The position numbers were made by a program, and so were the translations under genes. A stretch of 64,000 nucleotides of DNA from Candidatus Enterococcus wittei (GTDB lineage Bacteria; Bacillota; Bacilli; Lactobacillales; Enterococcaceae). The stretch is from NCBI RefSeq assembly GCF_002140175.1, contig NZ_NGMO01000002.1:700619-764618 (forward strand), written 5' to 3'. Positions 56,653 to 64,000 of this stretch are shown one piece after another (within the stretch, counting starts at the first letter, position 1; each line of letters begins with the position of its first letter). The notes under the pieces are model-generated. The model was not told the DNA's origin and did not search any database. It saw only the letters and a program-made list of their open reading frames with translations.

Positions 56653-59600
56653 ATGCCACCAAAAGCAAAGATCCCACTTAAACCAAAGATGCCGAAGAAG
56701 TCGGAAATACCACAAGCTATCTCTAGAGAAGTAATTGGAAAGGCAAACAATAAACGGTATGACAAGAATAAGTCAGAAGATGACCAAGCACGGTTAAATT
56801 ATATCGCCAATAATATAGGTCAAACGTTAGCCCCCGATAGTTTATTGACATTAGATGGCTTTCTTTTTTTATACAGTATCTGCCAAAACGCACGATTAGT
56901 TGATCCTCTTGAACAACAGCCGATTATCAAAAAAAAAGCCCCAGCTTTTGAAGCGACTACACGGATTGACGTAAGAAGAGAGGGGAATCAGACAAGAATC
57001 TATTCCTTTGTTTCCACCTCTACCATCAATCGCGAACGAATCCAGCCCTTGAACACGTCCCATACCATGCCTCATCAGTCCACATCAATCGCCTTACCGT
57101 TTATCAGTGCCAGTCCTTTTTTTGGCAATCAAACATTCTATCATCCAACATCTACGTCCACGCAATCGGCGGCTATTGACGTAGCGAAGATGGCCCATGA
57201 ATTGAGTGTTTTTGTTCATCAGAAAGTTCACGACCTCTATCAACTGGTGAATTGTACCACCATAAGAAGGACGGATCAGGTAAACACATTGATCCTCACA
57301 GGAGAAAGTGTAGAACAAACGAGTTTTACAACGGTTTGTCAAGAAGCAATCGGTAAAGCTGAGACACAAAACAACCAAGGAATGCAACAAGAAAGTGAGC
57401 ATACTACTTTTTCTTCTCACTACATGACTAATTCAACTGAACAGGGGTTTCTCCCTTTTTCTGCGGAAGAGACAGCTCAAAAACTAAGTAAAGCCTTTCA
57501 AGCTTCTTTTGAAAACCAACATAACACCACAAGAGATTCCCTAAATCATGTGCATAATCAAGTGACTGAAACGTTTTGGAATGGCTTGACTAAGCTGTTT
57601 TACCAGTTCTTTTCCCAACATGAACACGTAGCTCCTACTCAAGAAAAAAAAGAGCCAAGCGGTTCGTTGCTGTCGTATTTTGCTGATTGGTTACTGAGTA
57701 CCTTTTCGGTAAATTTCGGGGAACAAATTCCCACTAACGCACAATTAGAAAAGAAGCTAAATGTTCCGATGAGTAACCACCGCACGAACAACTCACTCCT
57801 AAACAAGACTTCACAAAAAAAATCGAAGAAGAAAAAGCAAAAAAATAATCAACAGGAGCTATCACCAGAAATGGTTCCAAAATCGGTGTCGAAAGCCAAA
57901 ACAGTCTTGCTTCCTGAAGGAGAAAGCTATTTGTCTCCATTTTGGCATCTGGCGGAAGATTTTTTCGGAAAGGTAGATGGGTTTATTGAACATTTCAATT
58001 TCAATGTATTTCCCCAATTAGGTGCTGAGGCGAGGCCGATTCCGGCACCTGTGGAAGAAAGAGAAGTTCTGATAAGTTGGAAAAAACTTTCTGTAGGGAC
58101 AACAATAAAAATAAATCAAATCATGTCCGATTATCTGAATAATCTGCCTTCTACTGTACCGAATAAAGGACCACTCCCTGATTTTTGGTATGATTATGAA
58201 ACATTTCAATTGCGTCATAAAATACAAGTGGTCAATCAAAAAGTCAAAGATTATTTGAGTGAACAGGGAGTTCCATGTGCTGGATTATCAGGTGTGGAAT
58301 TGCTGAATGCCATTGATAATTGGGAAGGAAAAGATGGGCTAGTAACGAAAATAAATAGAAGAAAACAATTAGCGAGTGTCATTCGTGAAGCTTCCGGACT
58401 TCCGAAAATCGATCTGACATATACCCAGGCAACAAACATCCTCTTCCAATGGCGAAATAATAATATCTTTCAAGAATACTCGTTTGAAGACCGAAAACCA
58501 CCAACCCCAAAAGAATCTCAACCAACAACTTTAGAAGAACTTACGACGACTCAAGCAACCACTGCAAACGCCCAGACGAGTGCAACGATAACGACTACGC
58601 TATCACCACCAGAGGTAGATACGACTCAGTTGGAATATTCGGAAGAGATTCCTAGTGAAACACAAATGAAATTAGAAAAAGTCATTCAAACATATATTCA
58701 TGGCTATTCGTTTGCTAAATTATTGCGTGAAACGATTCCTCCTAATTTGGCTCCCTTCTGGTATAACTTAGAGGTTTTTAAAAAGCGTGATCAAGTCGAA
58801 AAAGTGAATAAAAAGGTGAGAGTTGTTGTGTGTAATAAAGGGAGACGGTGTCGAAATATGTCAGCGCAGACCATGTTTCTAGAGATACGACATTGGGAAA
58901 AGTCTAAAGATGCTGAGACTGTGCGAACAAAAAAGAAAAAAATCGCTGATACCATTCTAGAGGCCTCTGGACTCCCAGCTAGAGAACTGACAGACCCAGA
59001 GGTAGTAGGCATTATCCTCCAATGGCAAAACAATAATCTTTTTAAGAGTTATAAGTTTAAAGAAATCGCTCCAATGCGTACAGAAACGACCGTTTCATTA
59101 AATGAAAACCAGTCAAACGTGACAATAGAACTTCCCCTCGAAACAAATTCTGTTAAGGACCAAGTGGAAATGGCATCATTTTCTACCACGCCATCTTCGA
59201 GTACTTCTGTAAAATTGTCGGCGGATGCATTAAAAATAAATAGTATCATTACCGCTTTTTTTGCTGGAAAATCTTCTCCTGTACCACTCTCTGAGAAGTT
59301 ACCACTTTTCATGGATGATGTAGAAGTGTATAAAAAGCGGAATGAAACAGACCATGTCAATGATAAAGTCAAAGAATTTCTGTGTACGCAAAAAGAACCT
59401 TGCGACGGATTATCTCCTCTTCAATTAATTAATGCGCTATATTGGTGGGTATGGAAAGAAGGAGAGGAGAAAAAGATAGCCAGAAGTAAAGAAGTTGCTG
59501 AAGTTATTCTTAGCTCTTCGGGACTCGCTGGACAAGAGGTATCCGATGATCGAGCATCGACGATTATCCAACAATGGCGAAACAATAATATCTTCAAAGG

Positions 59601-62600
59601 ATATCAATTTAAAGAGCCCAAGCAAATACATACGGAAACGACTGCCTCAGTGAATGAAACCCAGTCCAGCCCAACAACAGAACTGCCCATCGAAGCAAAT
59701 TCTGTTGTGTACCAAGTGGATGAGGTCCTCCCTCCCACACGACCTTCAACTATTTCTGAAAAACCTTTGGAGGATATAAAGAAAATAAACAGTATGATCA
59801 CCGCCTTTTTTGAAGAAAAGCCTTCTTCTGTCCCAATCTCTGAGAAGTTACCATTATTCTTGTATGACGAGGCATTGTATAAAAAACGGAATGAAACACA
59901 AAGTATGAATGATGACGTCAAAAAATTTCTATGTGAACAAAAAGTGACATGTGAAAAATTATCTTCTCCTCAATTGATTATTGCTACAGAGGAGTGGGTA
60001 AGGAAAGGGAAAAATAAGGGAAAGGTTGCTCGGAGCAAACAAGTCGCTGAAGTTATTTTTAACTCTTCAGGAATCGTTGGGCAAGAGATATCTGATGATC
60101 GAGCAGCCACTATTCTCCTCCAATGGCGAGAGAATAATATCTTTCAAGGGTATCAATTTAAATACCTCATGAAAAGACATAATGAACCAACCACTGATGG
60201 ACATCAAGTAATCACAGTCGTGTTAAATGAAAATCAACCTAACACAACGACCCATGCGAGCCAATTGAAAAAAGGAAATGGGTTTAATCTACCCCACTCC
60301 AATATAACAACAGGATTGCCCATTGACAAAAGGTCTGACAAATCATCCACTCCTAAATTTCAATCTCCGAATACGTATAATAAAAGGTATTTAGAGTTCA
60401 CAGAAAAAATAAATAGTATTATCACTGCCTTTTTAGAAGGGAAACCCTCTCCAGTCCCAACCACTGAGATATTTCCAACCTGTTATCACGAAGGGGCCTA
60501 TGCGGTGTATCAGCAACGACATGAAACATCAAAGGTCAACGAGGCCATCAAAAAATTTCTTTGTAATCAAAAAATACCCTGTGAGGGATTATCCCTCCTT
60601 CAACTCATTACTGCAACACAGGGATGGATAAGGAAAGAAGGGAAGGAAATAGAGAAAACCAGAAGTAAAGAAATCGCCGAACTGATTCTTACCTCCTCGG
60701 GGTTAGCTAGTCAAAAGCTATCTGGTTTTCAAGCAAATGCTATTTTCCTGCAGTGGCGCAACAATAATATTTTTAAGGACTACAAGTTCCATGAACCCTC
60801 TTCTGATGCTCGAATGATCAAAAATAATGAACCAGTTGGAATGATTACTTATACGAACCTATATACCTACGGTGTACTATCTTTAGAAGGGGCGGCAATG
60901 GTGAACAAATTCCATATGGCTTACCTTAATGAGCATCCCTTGACGTTACCGACCTACGAACCCATCCTCCCTTTTTGGTATGATTTTGCGCTTTTTCAAA
61001 AACGAAATGAAACAGCAAAGGCCAATGAAGCAGTTATTCTGTTTCTAGTTAAACAGCAAGAGTTTAGTGAAGGCTTGCCCTCTAAGCCCACAGCGATCAT
61101 TGCTCATGAATGGGTCCATGAGAAACAAACAGATGCAGAGATTTTAGCTAGGCAGAAACAGCTGGCCCTTATTATTCTAGAGGGTTATGGCATTCGTCGC
61201 AATCTTACAGCGACGGAGGCTGTCAACACGGTCCTACAATGGGAAAACAACAACGTGTTCAAAGACTACACCTTTGTTGAACTCAAACAATCTGCCTTAA
61301 GTGAAAAGCAATTTCGCAACGAGCCTCTCACGGAAAATAGTAAGATGGGGGTGGTACCAGACACGATTAAGGATCCTGACTTAGAATTTGTCCATGAAAT
61401 CGTGGAAGATATTACCAATAATATAACTCCTACGACACGTTATTCTGAGCCTCTACCGATCTTTTATTATCATCTCCTTCTTTTTCAAAAGCGAAATGAA
61501 ACGAGTGCTGTCAATAAAAAAATGCAAGAGTTTTTCACGAAGGAAGGAATTGCGGTCAAAGAAAGCTCTAGTAGTGAATTAGAAAAGACCACACTACAAT
61601 GGCTCGAAACAGGAAGCACTCATGATGTCTCTGACAAATATGAAAGAAAACAGTTTTTAGCCTATTTCTTATTGAAGGCTTATGGCGTGGAGGACCTCAG
61701 GCTGGGGGAGTTTCTGTCATCTACAAAAGTACAGGCGATTTTTAATCAATGGAAAGCCAATACTTTATTAGAAGGGTATACTTACCAAGAAATCACTTAT
61801 ACAACGATCCATCATCAATTATCCAAAGAAGAGGATCCATCGGTGATTCGTCTCAACGAACAAAAAAAAGAAAGTCATCAAATCTTCGCAGATTTTATCT
61901 ATGATCGCACGGCAACTATTTCTAAGAATCAGTCCATCCAAACCATTTATTATCATCGCACGCTTTTCGAGAAACGGGAGAAAACACTAGCAGTGAATGA
62001 AGCGGTCCGAAAATTCTTGCTTGAACAAAAAGTATCTCTTAAGAATCAATCCGCTAGCGAATTGGTTCGAAGGATGCAAGGATGGATCTTTGAAGGACCT
62101 ACCTATGGAACGATTCTAAAAAGAGAAGAACAAGTCGCCCAGCTCTTGCAAAAAGAATATGGACTTGAAGAGGAAGAAAGAACCGTGAAAGAGCCACGCT
62201 ATCTCTTACTGCAATGGGGAAACAACAATGCACAAGTGGGGTATTCCTATAAAGACACGAGTACGTTTGAAGCCATCGAAATCAGTGCAATTGAAGCGAA
62301 TGAAGAGGAAAAAGAAAGGATTGAGGCATTTACTCGTGAGAATAAGGTTCTTTCTCCAACAGAAGACACTAGTTTAGGTATGGAAGAAAAACTACCTGAA
62401 TGGACAGAGGAACAACAAGAGAATATTCGTAAAAAAGTCATTACTTTTTTAGAGGCTAGAAACATCAAGATGGATGCTTCCAAACCCAATGAACTGATAA
62501 TAAAAATAGCAAGATGGGTGACTAAGGAAGTGGAAGGGAAAGAGACGACTGATTTTACGAAAGTAAAAATGTTAGCGAATATCATCCTTGGAAAAAAAGA

Positions 62601-64000
62601 GGAAGCAGTGATTTTGGAGGAGAAAGCACAAGCAATATTAATAAAATGGTTGCTTGATAATATTGAAGAGGAAGCTCCTACTTTCACTTCTACTGAACTA
62701 ACGAACCAAACAATCAAAACAATAGAAACAACATCTGTACAGCCTTCCGTTAGTAGGAAACAAATACCTAAGTATGAAGCGCCTAATTGGCGTGATAAAA
62801 ATATGATGATTCAGATAGCACAGTTTTTCCGTCAGGAAGGGGTGCTGAAAGGAGAGTCGACCATAGAAAACATCCTCATTGCTATGGGGAAATGGTTCAC
62901 GGAATCAGGTAGTGGAATGTCTTTAAGCCAAGGCAAACTTCAAACCTTATCTAAAGTGATCCTGAAAGAATTAAACCTTTACGGAGGTGAAGGAAAAGAA
63001 AAAATTTCTGATAAGGATACGAGACTAACCATCATGAAATGGGTGGCTGAGAATGTACTAGGAAGTTCGATCGAAGGATATATGATTAAGCAGATCCTTG
63101 ACTCGCCCAATCCTTCTCAATTCACCATTGGTCATCTCAGAAAGTTATTTGAAGTAGAAGAGTTGAGGAAAGGAGGCTACATTACTTTACATACTCTTAG
63201 GAATGTTTCCAAAGAGGAGGAAGAGATTGTTAAAAAGTTATGGTTCCTGTTACTTAAAGATACATTGCCAAATTATTTTCTTGAGACAAGTACGCTAGCA
63301 GATGAGTTGCCAGTTTCTAATTATGACTCCTTGATGCAGCTGACAGGGGCCAAATTACTAGCAGATTTAGGTATTCAAACACAATTCAATCAAGCAGAAA
63401 TTCAAATGCTTGGTACGTTTATTTGGGATAAAATCAGTAAAAATGGCATAAAAAGGGTGGAAGAGCTACGCTATACAGTCCTTCCTGCGTTGCTTGCCAT
63501 TGCTCAGTTAGACCCTGATCTATTGCGGGAGGCGTTGGAAAAAGGCACCTATTATGAAGTAGCCCTTAGCACTTTTATTGAGTATCATCAAAATGGGTAT
63601 TTACAATTGAAAGAGCATCATGACACACTCTCAGCCCTCTTTACAGCTTATCAAAAAGAAGTCCTGAACTGGCGACGAAAACAAGCATTAGCCAAAGAGG
63701 TGGTTCAGACTTACCTCCAACATGCAAAGGGACAATTAGTATACAAAGCTTTTGTGTTGGAACAAGATTATCTTCTAGGAAAGAGTCTGAGTATCAATGA
63801 CTATACCTCACCTGATTTAGGAGAATGGTATAAGCGATTGACCAAAGCTGTGTCAGATAGTTTTTATCCATTGGATCAAAAACTGATTGAGTTTGCGTTA
63901 GCGGCATTTGATCCTGAAGAACGGGAGTTTATGTTCTCCCCTGAAACAGAACTTTACGAAGCGTCTGCTGTGTTTGAAAATACCGAGTTCCTTCCTGATA
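56653..64000 (+). CDS. Giant toxin-like protein 3, 5' part (at least 2449 codons, cut by window end)
   Basis: ATG 56653 follows GAAGGAGTGAAACAG; the frame stays open to the last base. The N-terminus has a basic Pro/Lys start (PPKAKIPLKPKMPKK), then TRIDVRREGNQTRI, the two conserved Cys (VNCTTIRRTDQ...TTVCQEA) and FNFNVFPQLGAEARPIP, as in paralog 2. Next come about eight divergent ~150-residue modules (58080-62270), each ending near QWRNNNIF..Y.F, then two modules matching those of paralog 2 (62395-62720, 62785-63100) and the helical region, reaching the point that aligns with about position 590 of gene 1. By that alignment some 1200 residues are missing, for an estimated total near 3600. Effector domain not seen. 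Confidence 0.92.
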   Translation, partial: MPPKAKIPLKPKMPKKSEIPQAISREVIGKANNKRYDKNKSEDDQARLNYIANNIGQTLAPDSLLTLDGFLFLYSICQNARLVDPLEQQPIIKKKAPAFEATTRIDVRREGNQTRIYSFVSTSTINRERIQPLNTSHTMPHQSTSIALPFISASPFFGNQTFYHPTSTSTQSAAIDVAKMAHELSVFVHQKVHDLYQLVNCTTIRRTDQVNTLILTGESVEQTSFTTVCQEAIGKAETQNNQGMQQESEHTTFSSHYMTNSTEQGFLPFSAEETAQKLSKAFQASFENQHNTTRDSLNHVHNQVTETFWNGLTKLFYQFFSQHEHVAPTQEKKEPSGSLLSYFADWLLSTFSVNFGEQIPTNAQLEKKLNVPMSNHRTNNSLLNKTSQKKSKKKKQKNNQQELSPEMVPKSVSKAKTVLLPEGESYLSPFWHLAEDFFGKVDGFIEHFNFNVFPQLGAEARPIPAPVEEREVLISWKKLSVGTTIKINQIMSDYLNNLPSTVPNKGPLPDFWYDYETFQLRHKIQVVNQKVKDYLSEQGVPCAGLSGVELLNAIDNWEGKDGLVTKINRRKQLASVIREASGLPKIDLTYTQATNILFQWRNNNIFQEYSFEDRKPPTPKESQPTTLEELTTTQATTANAQTSATITTTLSPPEVDTTQLEYSEEIPSETQMKLEKVIQTYIHGYSFAKLLRETIPPNLAPFWYNLEVFKKRDQVEKVNKKVRVVVCNKGRRCRNMSAQTMFLEIRHWEKSKDAETVRTKKKKIADTILEASGLPARELTDPEVVGIILQWQNNNLFKSYKFKEIAPMRTETTVSLNENQSNVTIELPLETNSVKDQVEMASFSTTPSSSTSVKLSADALKINSIITAFFAGKSSPVPLSEKLPLFMDDVEVYKKRNETDHVNDKVKEFLCTQKEPCDGLSPLQLINALYWWVWKEGEEKKIARSKEVAEVILSSSGLAGQEVSDDRASTIIQQWRNNNIFKGYQFKEPKQIHTETTASVNETQSSPTTELPIEANSVVYQVDEVLPPTRPSTISEKPLEDIKKINSMITAFFEEKPSSVPISEKLPLFLYDEALYKKRNETQSMNDDVKKFLCEQKVTCEKLSSPQLIIATEEWVRKGKNKGKVARSKQVAEVIFNSSGIVGQEISDDRAATILLQWRENNIFQGYQFKYLMKRHNEPTTDGHQVITVVLNENQPNTTTHASQLKKGNGFNLPHSNITTGLPIDKRSDKSSTPKFQSPNTYNKRYLEFTEKINSIITAFLEGKPSPVPTTEIFPTCYHEGAYAVYQQRHETSKVNEAIKKFLCNQKIPCEGLSLLQLITATQGWIRKEGKEIEKTRSKEIAELILTSSGLASQKLSGFQANAIFLQWRNNNIFKDYKFHEPSSDARMIKNNEPVGMITYTNLYTYGVLSLEGAAMVNKFHMAYLNEHPLTLPTYEPILPFWYDFALFQKRNETAKANEAVILFLVKQQEFSEGLPSKPTAIIAHEWVHEKQTDAEILARQKQLALIILEGYGIRRNLTATEAVNTVLQWENNNVFKDYTFVELKQSALSEKQFRNEPLTENSKMGVVPDTIKDPDLEFVHEIVEDITNNITPTTRYSEPLPIFYYHLLLFQKRNETSAVNKKMQEFFTKEGIAVKESSSSELEKTTLQWLETGSTHDVSDKYERKQFLAYFLLKAYGVEDLRLGEFLSSTKVQAIFNQWKANTLLEGYTYQEITYTTIHHQLSKEEDPSVIRLNEQKKESHQIFADFIYDRTATISKNQSIQTIYYHRTLFEKREKTLAVNEAVRKFLLEQKVSLKNQSASELVRRMQGWIFEGPTYGTILKREEQVAQLLQKEYGLEEEERTVKEPRYLLLQWGNNNAQVGYSYKDTSTFEAIEISAIEANEEEKERIEAFTRENKVLSPTEDTSLGMEEKLPEWTEEQQENIRKKVITFLEARNIKMDASKPNELIIKIARWVTKEVEGKETTDFTKVKMLANIILGKKEEAVILEEKAQAILIKWLLDNIEEEAPTFTSTELTNQTIKTIETTSVQPSVSRKQIPKYEAPNWRDKNMMIQIAQFFRQEGVLKGESTIENILIAMGKWFTESGSGMSLSQGKLQTLSKVILKELNLYGGEGKEKISDKDTRLTIMKWVAENVLGSSIEGYMIKQILDSPNPSQFTIGHLRKLFEVEELRKGGYITLHTLRNVSKEEEEIVKKLWFLLLKDTLPNYFLETSTLADELPVSNYDSLMQLTGAKLLADLGIQTQFNQAEIQMLGTFIWDKISKNGIKRVEELRYTVLPALLAIAQLDPDLLREALEKGTYYEVALSTFIEYHQNGYLQLKEHHDTLSALFTAYQKEVLNWRRKQALAKEVVQTYLQHAKGQLVYKAFVLEQDYLLGKSLSINDYTSPDLGEWYKRLTKAVSDSFYPLDQKLIEFALAAFDPEEREFMFSPETELYEASAVFENTEFLPD
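58080..62270 (+). repeat. Array of about eight ~150-residue modules in giant gene 3
   Basis: Core lines repeat with drift: a KIN.I...FL start, LP.FWYD...(F/Y)KKRNET..VN.KVK.FL, then a LS...LI.A..W line, RSK..AEVIL.SSGL, and QWRNNNIF..Y.F. Module ends fall near 58490, 59062, 59614, 60166, 60796, 61287, 61790 and 62255. Paralog 2 has no equivalent between its LGAEARPIP line and its two modules. Confidence 0.85.

Noticed and set aside
62247-62717. 156-codon minus-strand ORF inside giant gene 3
   Set aside because: Antisense shadow of a long conserved coding frame; no ribosome binding site.

Overview
The window looks like a low-GC Firmicute chromosome of the genus Enterococcus, probably near the E. 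faecium/hirae/durans group. This rests on the AT-rich composition, strong AGGAGG-type ribosome binding sites, a T-box leader, many intrinsic terminators, enterococcal-type IS elements (ISL3 and IS110 families) and a Lactobacillales gene set (PepO, a second Prs, cysteine desulfurase-DUF1831, MnmA, TelA/XpaC, DUF1033-TopB). The genus call is from recognised proteins and synteny, not from a search.

Layout. 1-4241: 3' half of a giant toxin-like gene cut by the window edge. 4.5-6.3 kb: SstT transporter and small membrane-protein remnants. 6.5-8.0 kb: IS110-family element. 8.0-18.2 kb: FAD oxidoreductase, DHA2 drug exporter with an attenuator-like leader, GyrI-like protein, ArgR, Mn catalase, an orphan BceRS-like two-component system, a GRP sugar transporter and an amino-acid permease. 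18.27-19.79 kb: an ISL3-family IS with an 8-bp target duplication and a nonsense-broken transposase. 19.8-33.3 kb: mostly core genes (TelA/XpaC, Nudix-small TM protein-MtnN-nicotinamidase, PepO, C39-like protein, Prs paralog, cysteine desulfurase-DUF1831, MFS, phosphoesterase). 33.3-44.1 kb: an accessory island with a complete 6.8-kb giant toxin-like gene bracketed by inverted ISL3 ends, a small secreted protein, an AbrB/RelE-type toxin-antitoxin pair, gene debris and a clear assembly artefact containing Tn5/Nextera mosaic ends. 44.1-56.0 kb: core genes again (MnmA, MFS/TetR pair, TopB, ProX-like deacylase, T-box-controlled amino-acid ABC transporter, family 1 glycosidase). 56.65 kb to the end: the 5' part (at least 2449 codons) of a third giant toxin-like gene, cut by the right edge.

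The most notable content is the family of three giant paralogs. They share a long N-terminal region, a helical region, a beta-rich region, a hydrophobic stretch containing HFIPFYDC followed by C.ID...(I/L)PV.GQ, which resembles the translocation segment I associate with dermonecrotic/Mcf-type toxins, and a C-terminal HExxH domain. Copies differ by module number (about eight extra ~150-residue modules in the third), by a tandem 14-residue repeat and Ala-rich insertion in the second, and by strongly divergent C-termini. This is consistent with a family of modular AB-type exotoxins with a metalloprotease-like effector. Function is inference; no toxicity, secretion or proteolysis is shown by sequence alone.

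A caution for any user: 43493-43878 carries exact Tn5 mosaic-end sequences around a 329-bp exact copy of 42256-42584, so contiguity between about 43.14 and 43.88 kb should not be trusted.
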